Below are positions 7,366-15,556 of a stretch of DNA of 64,000 bases, piece after piece. A program made the position numbers and the translations under genes. The stretch comes from an uncultured Ruminococcus sp. (GTDB taxonomy: Bacteria; Bacillota; Clostridia; Oscillospirales; Acutalibacteraceae): positions 10,554-74,553 of the forward strand of contig UQCF01000013.1 in the NCBI GenBank assembly GCA_900539465.1, read 5' to 3'. The first letter of the stretch is position 1. Each line of letters begins with the position of its first letter. The notes beneath the pieces are model-generated. The model made no database searches, was not told where the DNA came from, and worked only from the letters and a program-made list of their open reading frames with translations.

Positions 7366-8340
7366 TTATCTTCTCTTCTTTTTCTTTTTTGCTTTGACAA
7401 TCAAAATCACAACGGCGGCAACAACGGCAATTAAAACGAGATAGGGCGATGCGCCGAGAATGAACACGGCTATATTTTTAAACGCATTGCCGAGGTTGTA
7501 GAGGCTGTTTACAAACTTTGTCTTAACCTCCTGCGAGAAAGAGCCGTTTGATTTCGCTGTCACCCTGCCGACCTCGCAAACATAAATATCGGTTTTGGAG
7601 CAGGCAATCTGTTCGTCGTAATTTTTCATCTGTGCTTTGTTTGAGTCGAGGCTGCTGCGCACATCAGAGAGCCTGTCTTGAATTTTTATTATGTCGTCAA
7701 GCTTATCCGCTTTTTCCAAAATCGAAAGGAGTGCTTTTTCTTCGGTTTCAAGTGCCTTTATTGTGCTTTCAACATCCGTGTAATCATTTGTAATGTCGTT
7801 TGTGCCGATACTCTTGGAGCCGACGGTTGCTATTGAATCCATCTCGTCCAAAAAATCATCCAGCTTCTCCGAGGGAACCATAACGGATATATGCGCGCTC
7901 TTTGAGTTATCCGAGCCGGTGTCTGCGCTGAGATATGTTATATACGCGCCGTACTGACCGAGCTTTTGCTCAAAAGCAGTCATAAACGAGGAGTAGTTTT
8001 CTGTCTCCAGAGAAAGAGAGGCGGTTTTTACAACCTTTCTGCCCTGCGTGTACTTGCCTGCCGTGCCCGAGGAGCCGTTGCCTTTTGCAGAGTAAGAATA
8101 TGCGTTTTCTTCTGTTGCCAAATCGGCATAAGACCCCGCGCTTTTGTTTGCTCCGCTGAAGGTAAGAATATTTATCCCCGCAAAAAAGACGAGGCATATG
8201 CAGGCTACGGCAAGCAAAATTTTGAGCGCTTGCTTCTTCTCTTTTTTGGGCGCCGCATTTTGCAGCTTGCCTATTTTATTTTTAAGCGTTTCGTCCGCTT
8301 CGAGTGAATCAAGCTCATTGATATAATCGTTTTTATTCAT
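7366..8340 (-). CDS. DUF4349 membrane protein, probable anti-sigma partner
   Basis: 324 residues. A cytoplasmic N-terminal segment of ~40 residues (NDYINELDSLEADETLKNKI) precedes a transmembrane helix (about 42-62). The extracytoplasmic DUF4349 domain follows (VVKTASLSLETENYSSF through SKTDIYVCEV), including a long helical hairpin around TDVESTIKALETEEKALL. A second transmembrane helix and a Lys/Arg-rich tail end the protein. The ATG lies eight bases after GGAGG inside the end of the sigma gene, and the two genes overlap by eight bases. That arrangement, with a charged cytoplasmic N-terminus, suggests it holds the sigma factor. A canonical zinc anti-sigma motif is absent. Confidence 0.8.
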   Translation of the reverse strand: MNKNDYINELDSLEADETLKNKIGKLQNAAPKKEKKQALKILLAVACICLVFFAGINILTFSGANKSAGSYADLATEENAYSYSAKGNGSSGTAGKYTQGRKVVKTASLSLETENYSSFMTAFEQKLGQYGAYITYLSADTGSDNSKSAHISVMVPSEKLDDFLDEMDSIATVGSKSIGTNDITNDYTDVESTIKALETEEKALLSILEKADKLDDIIKIQDRLSDVRSSLDSNKAQMKNYDEQIACSKTDIYVCEVGRVTAKSNGSFSQEVKTKFVNSLYNLGNAFKNIAVFILGASPYLVLIAVVAAVVILIVKAKKKKKRR

Positions 8341-8818
8341 CTTCAAAACCTCCGATCATCTCTTTACGAAGGGCGGCGCGTCCGCGGCTGAGCCACGAGA
8401 GAACGGTGTTCTCTTTTGCGTCCAGAATCTTGCCTATCTCTTTGGCGGTGTAACCCTCATAATAATGAAGATATATCGCGTTGCGGTAATTCTCCGGCAA
8501 GACTTTAACGACCTCTAAAACGCTGTCGCCGTCATATACGGCGCAATCCGCAATTTCTGCGCTTTGCTCGGTTTCGCGCGAATATTTTCTCATAAGCGTG
8601 CGGCATTCATTTATCGTCACCCTTATAAGCCACGCCTTTAGGTGCTCGCCGTCCTTGAATTTTTTTGAGGACTCAAGGAGCTTTACAAAAACCTCCTGAG
8701 TAACGTCCTCGGCGTCACTTTTGCACCGCGTATTGTGCACTGCCACCCTGTAAACGGTATTTGTATATTGTGTGAAAGCGAATGAGAAAGCGTCCTTTCC
8801 CCGGATAAAAACAGTCAT
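8333..8818 (-). CDS. ECF-type RNA polymerase sigma factor
   Basis: 161 residues. Region 2 is recognisable in NTVYRVAVHNTRCKSDAEDVTQEVFVKLLES (described as a region, about 20-51), and region 4 in LPENYRNAIYLHYYEGYTAKEIG with a helix-turn-helix. The linker is short, as in ECF sigma factors. It redirects RNA polymerase to a small stress or envelope regulon. GGAGGGG precedes the ATG. The overlapping DUF4349 gene downstream is the likely membrane-bound antagonist. ECF operons are commonly autoregulated; no promoter could be assigned with confidence in the 54-base upstream gap. Confidence 0.92.
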   Translation of the reverse strand: MTVFIRGKDAFSFAFTQYTNTVYRVAVHNTRCKSDAEDVTQEVFVKLLESSKKFKDGEHLKAWLIRVTINECRTLMRKYSRETEQSAEIADCAVYDGDSVLEVVKVLPENYRNAIYLHYYEGYTAKEIGKILDAKENTVLSWLSRGRAALRKEMIGGFEDE

Positions 8819-8872
8819 GACCTGCCCCTCCTTTCATAAATAACACGTTTTGAAGACACAAATTATTGCACG

Positions 8873-9574
8873 TCACATATATTTTTTTAAAATATTGGGG
8901 TTGTCGGTAATTTTTATTTGACGGTAAGAGTCGTTTTTGTCAAAGAAATACACATCTCCGTCCTCGTTGCCGCTTACGCATCTGAACTCGCTGCCGTCAT
9001 AAATCAGCGCCGCACCGTCCTCTATGGCAATACCGTGCTCGCCGCGCTCTTTTATCCGCTCGGCAAAGCTTTGCCAGCTGTCGCTCTCAAAATGCGGGCA
9101 GTTGCAAAACGGCAAAAGAGAAAGGCAGTCTAAAAATATAAACGCGTGGTCTTTGCCGCAGTCGTCGTAGCCCGAGTTAAACCAGCACATAGCTCCGGAG
9201 CTGTAGCCCGAAAGTACCGCGCCTTTTTCATAAGCTTTTTTTAGGAGCTTATCCGCGCCTGTTTCGCGCCATGTTTTTGTTAAAAAGCCGAGATCTCCTC
9301 CGCCTGCATAAATTATATCGGCAGACATGATTTTTTCTTCTGTCTGTGCGTAAGTGAGCATTTTATCGGTCAAAAAAAGCCTGTCCGTTTCGCAGCCGTT
9401 ATCTCTGAATGCCTGCTCCATATACTCGTCGCCATCAATGTCGTCATAACCGGCGGTCGGCAAAAAGAGCATCCCCGGCTTTTCTTTATCGCACAAATCG
9501 CGAATTTCTTTTACTATGCCGACTATTTCTCCGTTATCGTAGCGTCCGCCGCCAATGGCAACTATTTTGCCCAT
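8873..9574 (-). CDS. Peptidase S51 (dipeptidase E-like)
   Basis: 233 residues, soluble. The nucleophile elbow GYSSGAM places the catalytic serine at about Ser125. The N-terminal MGKIVAIGGG, the middle DIIYAGGGDLGFL strand-loop and the NCPHF stretch supplying the histidine match the S51 family, which includes aspartyl dipeptidase PepE and cyanophycinase. It probably cleaves small acidic peptides in the cytoplasm; specificity is inferred from the family only. An AAAGGAG ribosome binding site precedes the ATG. Confidence 0.85.
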   Translation of the reverse strand: MGKIVAIGGGRYDNGEIVGIVKEIRDLCDKEKPGMLFLPTAGYDDIDGDEYMEQAFRDNGCETDRLFLTDKMLTYAQTEEKIMSADIIYAGGGDLGFLTKTWRETGADKLLKKAYEKGAVLSGYSSGAMCWFNSGYDDCGKDHAFIFLDCLSLLPFCNCPHFESDSWQSFAERIKERGEHGIAIEDGAALIYDGSEFRCVSGNEDGDVYFFDKNDSYRQIKITDNPNILKKYM

Positions 9575-9614
9575 AATACCAACTCCTTTTTAATGGGTGT
9601 ACACACCGATACAA

Positions 9615-9661
9615 CAAAAGCTATAAACCGCGAGATATGATCTGTGCGATTTATAGCTTTG
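9615..9661. repeat. Dispersed terminator-like palindrome, copy 1
   Basis: CAAAAGCTATAAA (9615-9627) pairs with TTTATAGCTTTG (9650-9661). It lies 20 bases beyond the stop codon of the lipase-like gene. It belongs to the nine-copy family of 3'-end palindromes in this window but has lost the TTCACA/TGTGAA inner part. Confidence 0.7.
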
Positions 9662-9681
9662 TCATTTTAATCAGTTAAAAA

Positions 9682-11538
9682 TCAATCAAAATATCCTTTT
9701 GCGCCGATTATCTGATATACAAGATTGTTTGCGCCCTTTGCAAGGTAATATGCAACATCGGACCACGGGCTCTTTTCTTTATCGGGGTTGAATTTTCCGA
9801 CAAGAATAAGTGCCTGACGCATACGCTCAACTGTTGCCGCGTCGCCCTCAACGTCGATAATTGTTCTCTCCATCATGGCCTTTGTCTCGGCAAGGGCTGC
9901 GTTAAACTCCTCTGCCTGCTCGGGAGTGAGTGCCGAAACATCAACCTCTGCCGCGGCGGGCAGGTAGCTTCTGTTGACCCACTTTGTGTTTCTTGTGCCG
10001 TTAAACTGTGGCCATCTTGCGGGGTTGGAGTTTACGTCCTTAAGGCTGTCGCTGAGCAAAAGCTCCGAAGCAAGGCGAAGAGCAACGTCGTTGCCGCCTA
10101 TCTCATGATGCTGGTTTGTGAAGAACCATACGCTGTCGGGGAAAGCGCAGGTAGAAGCGTCAAGCGAGCCGTCGGGTGAAAGATATGACTTGTCGCCGAG
10201 CGAGTCAATATACTCCTGCGAAAGCTTTTGACCGGCAGGTGCAGCCGTTGCGCCGAGAGAGGTTGAGCCTATCTCTATAACGCCGTCGCTGTTTACTTTA
10301 TCATAGCTTGCAACAAGTGCGAAGAAAGCATATTCTTTTTCGCCGAACTGAAGACCGTAGCCGCAAAGTATGCTGAACTCGCCGCCCTGAGCCTTGAATT
10401 TTTTGATGTTGTCAACAAGATTCAGCTGTGCGTGATAGAAAGCGTCTGTGCTCTCTTTAAGCTTCGCGTGCTCTGCATCCGAGAGGTATCTCTCCGAAAG
10501 CTCGGGATAGTAGCTGCTGGGAACCATTGCCCAAAGCTGTGAGGAATTGAGCAAAAGATTTTGCAGCAGTACGTCATAAGCCGAGGTCAAAAGCCCCTCA
10601 AGCTCTGCGCGCGGTAAAAATCTTATGAGAAGATTTATAAGGTAACCGAGTGTCTCGTTGCCCTCCGAAGCCATTATGTAAGGAATAATATCTCTGTAAA
10701 GGCTCTCGTCCGAAAGGTTCCAGTCACGCGAATAGAAGTCGCCTATAATGCTTGTTCCGTTAAGAACTGCAACTACGTTTACTATTTCGTTTATGTCGCC
10801 CTTGTCAACGTATTTATCCATATAAGCGGTGAATACCGTACCGCCGAGGCTGACGTTGAGCAGGTTGACCTTGTCGGAGCCCGTCTCTTTTTTAACATAC
10901 TGTATAAACTCGTCAAGACCCTTTGCAGACTCCATAACGTTGCCTACAAGGTTAAAGGTATAAAGATATACTTCGTCCTCTCCGACTACATCGGTATATT
11001 TCTGAAGGGGAAGCATACGGTAGAACCACGATTTGTCGTATTTGCCGTCAAAAGAATGCTCATCAAACTCAGAAAGAGGGAAGTGGAAATCCTTAAGTCT
11101 GAGGTTGTAGGCAAGGGAGCCGTCGGAATATGTCTTTTGATAAGAAAGAACTTCGTCAACTACCTTTTGAACACCGGATTTAAGGCCGCAGTCTTTCTGC
11201 GTAACAAGAGTCATAACAAACTGTGCCGCAACATAGCGAAGAACCAGCGGAACGAGATTGTCTGTTTTTGTAAGAAGCAAAGTGCCGTTAACCGTGCCGC
11301 CGTCTTTATCATAAACAATGTCGTTATTCTCATCGCAAAGATAAACGGGTGAATGGTTGATACCGGGAACAATTACCAGCGGGCACTGTTCATCGCTGTT
11401 TGCGAGAGTTTGAGCCGCATCTTCAACAGAAGAAACCTCGGTATATTTTTTGCCCTGAGCCGCAGACGCAAAAAGCGCAACGCTGCACACCGAGAGAATC
11501 AGGCATACGCAGAGCAAAACCGAAACGATTTTTTTCAT
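9682..11538 (-). CDS. Secreted lipase/esterase-like alpha/beta hydrolase
   Basis: 618 residues with a clear signal peptide: KK at the N-terminus, a hydrophobic core to about residue 24 and an ASA-AQ type cleavage site. PLVIVPGINHSP (about 53-64) matches the oxyanion-hole strand of lipases, and LLNVSLGGTV holds the nucleophile Ser230 in an N-x-S-x-G variant of GxSxG. FTNQHHEIGG (about 475-485) is a candidate for the catalytic His region. The protein is much longer than typical lipases, the extra length lying after the nucleophile. It is probably an exported esterase acting on lipids or surface esters. AGGAGG lies upstream of the ATG. Confidence 0.7.
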   Translation of the reverse strand: MKKIVSVLLCVCLILSVCSVALFASAAQGKKYTEVSSVEDAAQTLANSDEQCPLVIVPGINHSPVYLCDENNDIVYDKDGGTVNGTLLLTKTDNLVPLVLRYVAAQFVMTLVTQKDCGLKSGVQKVVDEVLSYQKTYSDGSLAYNLRLKDFHFPLSEFDEHSFDGKYDKSWFYRMLPLQKYTDVVGEDEVYLYTFNLVGNVMESAKGLDEFIQYVKKETGSDKVNLLNVSLGGTVFTAYMDKYVDKGDINEIVNVVAVLNGTSIIGDFYSRDWNLSDESLYRDIIPYIMASEGNETLGYLINLLIRFLPRAELEGLLTSAYDVLLQNLLLNSSQLWAMVPSSYYPELSERYLSDAEHAKLKESTDAFYHAQLNLVDNIKKFKAQGGEFSILCGYGLQFGEKEYAFFALVASYDKVNSDGVIEIGSTSLGATAAPAGQKLSQEYIDSLGDKSYLSPDGSLDASTCAFPDSVWFFTNQHHEIGGNDVALRLASELLLSDSLKDVNSNPARWPQFNGTRNTKWVNRSYLPAAAEVDVSALTPEQAEEFNAALAETKAMMERTIIDVEGDAATVERMRQALILVGKFNPDKEKSPWSDVAYYLAKGANNLVYQIIGAKGYFD

Positions 11539-11717
11539 AATAAATCCTCCTAAAGATTTTATGCAGAAATAATGATAACATATTATAGCCGAATTTTCAA
11601 TCTAACAAATTAACAAACTAAAATCTTTGCGTATGTTTAAAACTCACAAATCTTGTTCACTCTGTCAGCATCTTGTGCCAATATGCAAGCTCACCGTGTG
11701 TTTGCAATCCTCAAAAT

Positions 11718-11791
11718 AAAAGCAAAAGGCCGTAATCCACATTCGGTAAATTCGTTACCGTTTATGAATTACAGCCTTTTATTTTTGCTTT
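11718..11791. repeat. Dispersed terminator-like palindrome, divergent copy 2
   Basis: This is the longest and most divergent copy. AAAAGCAAAAGGC (11718-11730) and GCCTTTTATTTTTGCTTT (11774-11791) flank GTAATCCACA / TATGAATTAC and an inner GGTAA...TTACC pair. It lies 33 bases beyond the hsp20 stop codon. The rest of the gap 11539-11717 holds A/T-rich upstream sequence of the lipase gene in which I see no clear promoter. Confidence 0.65.
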
Positions 11792-11824
11792 CGTTCTGCG
11801 CCGAACACGGCACAGCCGCCGACT

Positions 11825-12274
11825 TTATTCGATTTCAAGACGTCTGCTTGACGGTGACTGAGGCTCTTTCTTGGGCAAAGTCAATGTCAAAACACCGTTG
11901 TCGTACTTGCATTTAATATCGTCCGAGTTTACGTCCGAAAGGTCAAACGATCTGCTGTATGAGCCATAAGAACGCTCGGATCTGATGTATTTATGCTTCT
12001 TGTCTTTCTTTTCGACTTCGGAATGTCTCTCGGCTCTTATAGTCAGGCAATCGCCGTTGATGTCGATGTGAATATCGTCTTTTGAGAAGCCGGGAAGATC
12101 GGCCTCAAGCTTATATGAGTCGCCCTCGTCGGTGATGTCTGTTTTAAACTCTGCCAAAGACATATCCGAGAAGAAGCCCTTGAACGGGTCTGCGAAGAAA
12201 TCTCTTTCAAAATTATCCATTTCACGGAAAGGATTATAACTTACAAGTCCATTATTATTTCTGCGGTTCAGCAT
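11825..12274 (-). CDS. Hsp20/alpha-crystallin small heat-shock protein
   Basis: 149 residues from the ATG preceded by GGAGG eight bases upstream; an upstream in-frame start lacks a ribosome binding site. The alpha-crystallin domain begins about residue 45 (FKTDITDEGDSYKLEADLPGF) and ends with GVLTLTLPKKE, the conserved beta-strand with the G-x-L motif. It forms oligomers that hold unfolding proteins. A perfect CIRCE element lies 203 bases upstream, indicating control by the HrcA repressor. No hrcA, dnaK or groE genes are in the window, so this is a distant member of the regulon. Confidence 0.95.
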   Translation of the reverse strand: MLNRRNNNGLVSYNPFREMDNFERDFFADPFKGFFSDMSLAEFKTDITDEGDSYKLEADLPGFSKDDIHIDINGDCLTIRAERHSEVEKKDKKHKYIRSERSYGSYSRSFDLSDVNSDDIKCKYDNGVLTLTLPKKEPQSPSSRRLEIE

Positions 12275-12476
12275 ATAAATTACCTCCAAAATCAATTCTT
12301 TAATATTTTCTTGATCCGAATTTAATTTTTACACTGCTTCGGTGTGGGTCAGAAGACAACCGAGTAGTTTTCTTTTTGTTCCATCGGGTCTCATTCCTTT
12401 CTTTTGTTCTTTTCTCTTTGAACAATTATTATTATATCCGCCATTTGTTAAGAATGTGTTAACAAAATATAAACTT

Positions 12477-12503
12477 TTAGCACTCTTTGCATGAGAGTGC
12501 TAA
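12477..12503 (-). promoter_or_regulatory. CIRCE operator (HrcA site) of hsp20
   Basis: TTAGCACTC (12477-12485), nine bases, GAGTGCTAA (12495-12503): an exact match to the CIRCE consensus. Between it and hsp20 lies a TATAAT-like -10 on the minus strand (12431-12436) and a ~150-base leader. The remaining part of the 12275-12646 gap contains a third dispersed palindrome (12583-12629). No other gene is visible apart from a doubtful 21-codon reading frame. Confidence 0.93.
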
Positions 12504-12582
12504 AAGTACTAAACCGTGTTAATCACATAGACTTTCAGGCAACACTGAAATCATAAGGGCATAACTTTGTACCGGCAAAAGC

Positions 12583-12629
12583 AAAAGCTATAATCCACAT
12601 TCGGCATACCGTTTGTGAATTATAGCTTT
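12583..12629. repeat. Dispersed terminator-like palindrome, copy 3
   Basis: AAAGCTATAATCCACA (12584-12599) and TGTGAATTATAGCTTT (12614-12629) pair with one mismatch around a loop containing CGGCATACCG. It lies 17 bases beyond the trkH stop codon and on the minus strand is followed by a GCTTTTGC tract. Confidence 0.85.
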
Positions 12630-12646
12630 ATTATTTTAAAATTTTA

Positions 12647-14089
12647 TCAGAATTTTCTCCAAGTATCCCTTGTAAATGTAATAAGGAGCGGGAAAAGCTC
12701 AAGCCTTCCGGCAAGCATATCAAAAATCAAAACAAGCTTTGCGCCGTTTGAATATATAGAGAAATTTCTTATGGGGCCAACCAGCTCCAGACCGGGGCCT
12801 ATATTGTTAAACGTTGCGGCAACCGCCGTAAAATTCGTTGTCAAATCATGTTCATCAAAGCCTATGAGCAAAACGGAAAAGGCAAATATTATAACATAAG
12901 CCGCCATATACACATTTGTAGACCTAACTGTTTCATGCGGAATTACCTTTCCGTCCATAGACACCTTGCCTATGCTCTGCGGGTGCATAAGACGCTTTAT
13001 CTCTTTGCGAACCGTCTTTAAAAGAATCACAAAACGCGAGACTTTTATTCCGCCGCCGGTGCTGCCGGCACACGCACCCACAAACATCAGCATAACAAGT
13101 ATTGTTTTTGACGCCGCAGGCCACAAATTGAAGTCGGTCGTTGAGTAACCCGTAGTCGTTATAATCGACCCGACCTGGAACGCCGCCTGTCTGAACGCTT
13201 CGCCGAGGCTGTCATACATATTTCTGACGTTAAAGCCTATCACACCTATCGCACAGGCTATTATCAGTAAATACCAGTGCACTTCCTCCATGCGAAAAGC
13301 ACGTCTGAACTTTCTGAAAAGCAAAAAGAAATAAAAGTTAAAATTGATACCGAAAAGTATCATAAATATCGTTACAACATTTTGAATATACGGCGAATAC
13401 CCTGCAATGCTGTCATTCTTTATGCCAAATCCGCCCGTTCCTGCCGTGCCGAAGCTTACTGTCAGCGCGTCAAAAAGCGGCATTCTGCCGAGAAGCAGCA
13501 AAAATATTTGCAAAACGGTCATAAAAATATAAATACCGTAAAGTATTTTTGCTGTGGACTGAACCTTGGGCACAAGCTTTTCGACCTGCGGACCGGGGCT
13601 TTCGGCCTTCATAATGTTAACGTGCGAACCGCCTGTCAAGGGCAAAAGCGTGAGCAAAAACACAAGAACGCCCATGCCGCCTATCCAGTGAGTGAAGCTT
13701 CGCCAAAAAAGCATACCCTTTGGCAGCGCCTCAACGTCTTCAAGTATGCTCGCGCCGGTGGTTGTGAAGCCGGACACCGTCTCAAACAGTGCTGAAATCG
13801 GGTCGGGTATTGCGCCCGAAATAATAAACGGCAGTGAGCCGACAACGCTTATCACAATCCAGCTAAGGGCAGTGACAACAAAGCCCTCGCGCAAATAAAA
13901 CACTCTGTTTTTAGGCTTTTTGCCTATCAGTATTATGCCTATGCCAAGGCATATTGCCATCGTCAGCAAAAAGGCTTTTGCCGAGACGGACTCCATATAA
14001 ATAAGCGACGTTATAAGAGGCAGACCCATCAACGCACTGACGCAAATGAGTATCCACCCCAAAATATAAACGACGATCGATAGATTCAT
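12647..14089 (-). CDS. trkH: TrkH-type potassium uptake transmembrane subunit
   Basis: 480 residues with many hydrophobic segments in four membrane-pore-membrane repeats. Pore signatures include TTTGASILE, FGTAGTGGFG, TTTGYSTTDF and NNIGPGLE, each centred on the selectivity glycine. The HWIGGMGVLVF stretch is typical of TrkH. Together with the TrkA peripheral subunit it imports potassium. The ATG follows GGAGG and lies 12 bases after the trkA stop codon, so trkA-trkH is an operon transcribed leftward. The downstream palindrome at 12583-12629 is the likely terminator. Confidence 0.95.
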   Translation of the reverse strand: MNLSIVVYILGWILICVSALMGLPLITSLIYMESVSAKAFLLTMAICLGIGIILIGKKPKNRVFYLREGFVVTALSWIVISVVGSLPFIISGAIPDPISALFETVSGFTTTGASILEDVEALPKGMLFWRSFTHWIGGMGVLVFLLTLLPLTGGSHVNIMKAESPGPQVEKLVPKVQSTAKILYGIYIFMTVLQIFLLLLGRMPLFDALTVSFGTAGTGGFGIKNDSIAGYSPYIQNVVTIFMILFGINFNFYFFLLFRKFRRAFRMEEVHWYLLIIACAIGVIGFNVRNMYDSLGEAFRQAAFQVGSIITTTGYSTTDFNLWPAASKTILVMLMFVGACAGSTGGGIKVSRFVILLKTVRKEIKRLMHPQSIGKVSMDGKVIPHETVRSTNVYMAAYVIIFAFSVLLIGFDEHDLTTNFTAVAATFNNIGPGLELVGPIRNFSIYSNGAKLVLIFDMLAGRLELFPLLITFTRDTWRKF

Positions 14090-14101
14090 ACCTTGCCTCC
14101 G

Positions 14102-15460
14102 TCAACGATCCAAAATATCGCGCAGGTCGTGCAGACCGTGTTCCACAGTTACAACAATAACACTGTCACCCACTTGTATGCGGTCATCGCCTCGGGGAAT
14201 GATTATCTGGTTGCCGCGCGTTATGCAGCATATCAAAAGATTGGGCTTGAGCCGAAGCTTTGAAAGCGGTGCGCTCGTAATGGTTGAAGCCTCATGTACG
14301 GTGAACTCAAGCGCTTCAACGCGGTCGTCAAGTATTCTGTAAAGAGTTTTGACATTGTTGCCCGCCGTGTTTTGCAAAGCGCGGATATACTGAATAATAA
14401 AATCGCAGGTTATATATTTGGGATATATCGCACTGCCTATGTCAACGCCCTCAAGTATATCGTCAAACTCAAGTCGGTTGATTTTGGTTATTATTTTTGC
14501 CCTGCTGTGCTTTTTGGCAAACATAGAGAGAAGCACGTTTTCTTCATCAAGATTGGTAAGCGCAACAAACGCTTCGCTTGCAGGCAAGCCCTCTGATAAA
14601 AGAAGCTGCCTGTCTGTGCCGTCGCCGTTTAAAATCGTGGCATCGGGCAGCATCTCTGCAAGGCTCTCGCAGCGCGAATGGTCGCTGTCAACAATTCTTA
14701 CTCTTATGCCGTGCTCAATCAAATCTTTGGCAAGGTAATATCCTATTGTTCCGCCGCCGACTATCATGGCATTTCTGACCGGTCTTGTCTGTAAATTGAG
14801 CTTGTCGAAAAACGACGGCGCCCTCTCCTGCGGAGTAAGTATGGTTACAATGTCATCGTCTTCAAGCGAAAAATCACCGCTCGGAATAATGACGTCCCGT
14901 CCGCGCTCAACGGCACAGAACAGCACATCCTTGCTTATTTTTGCCGGCAGGTCTTTAAGAGGCATGTTTTCTATGCCGCTGCCCTTGGGCAATTTGAATT
15001 TTATAAGCCTTACTCTGCCGTAGGCAAAGGTGTCTATTTTGCTCGCGGCAGGGAAACGCAAAAGGCGCGAAATCTCACGCGCCGTTGCAAGCTCGGGATT
15101 TATTATAGTCGAAATAGTAAGCTGCTGTTTGATAAAATCCAGTTCATGGCTGTATATGGGGTTGCGAACACGCGCTATGGCGTGGCAGTGACCTGCTTTT
15201 TTTGCAAACATTCCGCACAGCAAATTGAGTTCGTCCGATCCTGTCACGGCTATGAGAACGTCGGCGTCCTCCATACCTGCCTCGGTGAGAGTGCCGATAG
15301 AAGAGCCGTTGCCGACAATGCCCATAACGTCATAAGTCTCTGTTATGCGGGCGATTTTTTCGGCATTAGTGTCTATAACCGTTATACTGTGCCCCTCATC
15401 GCTTAGTTGCCTTGCAAGAGCCGTACCGACTTTGCCGCAGCCGACAAGGATAATTTCCAT
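14102..15460 (-). CDS. trkA: TrkA potassium transport regulatory subunit (dual RCK)
   Basis: 452 residues made of two RCK modules in tandem, each with an NAD(H)-binding Rossmann core and a TrkA_C domain. The first core begins IILVGCGKVGTALARQL with VIDTNAEKI; the second begins AMIVGGGTIGYYLAKDL (about residue 227) with IVDSDHSRC. TrkA_C domains end each half (SLEDDDIVTILT and IQVGDSVIVVT). It binds nucleotides at the cytoplasmic face of TrkH and gates it. The double-RCK length is that of E. coli TrkA rather than single-RCK KtrA. A TATAAT-like -10 lies about 50 bases upstream, but no clear -35 was found. Confidence 0.95.
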   Translation of the reverse strand: MEIILVGCGKVGTALARQLSDEGHSITVIDTNAEKIARITETYDVMGIVGNGSSIGTLTEAGMEDADVLIAVTGSDELNLLCGMFAKKAGHCHAIARVRNPIYSHELDFIKQQLTISTIINPELATAREISRLLRFPAASKIDTFAYGRVRLIKFKLPKGSGIENMPLKDLPAKISKDVLFCAVERGRDVIIPSGDFSLEDDDIVTILTPQERAPSFFDKLNLQTRPVRNAMIVGGGTIGYYLAKDLIEHGIRVRIVDSDHSRCESLAEMLPDATILNGDGTDRQLLLSEGLPASEAFVALTNLDEENVLLSMFAKKHSRAKIITKINRLEFDDILEGVDIGSAIYPKYITCDFIIQYIRALQNTAGNNVKTLYRILDDRVEALEFTVHEASTITSAPLSKLRLKPNLLICCITRGNQIIIPRGDDRIQVGDSVIVVTVEHGLHDLRDILDR

Positions 15461-15556
15461 AAAATAATCACATCCGTTTTGATGTATATTTGACTGACAC
15501 GCAATATTATAGCACTAACTTTAAAAAAGTCCACTGTTTTTTAATTGGTGTTCTTT

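Noticed and set aside
12329..12394. 21-codon reading frame in the hsp20 leader (minus strand)
   Set aside because: Its AGGA lies directly against the ATG with no spacing, and composition is not protein-like; a leader peptide cannot be supported.
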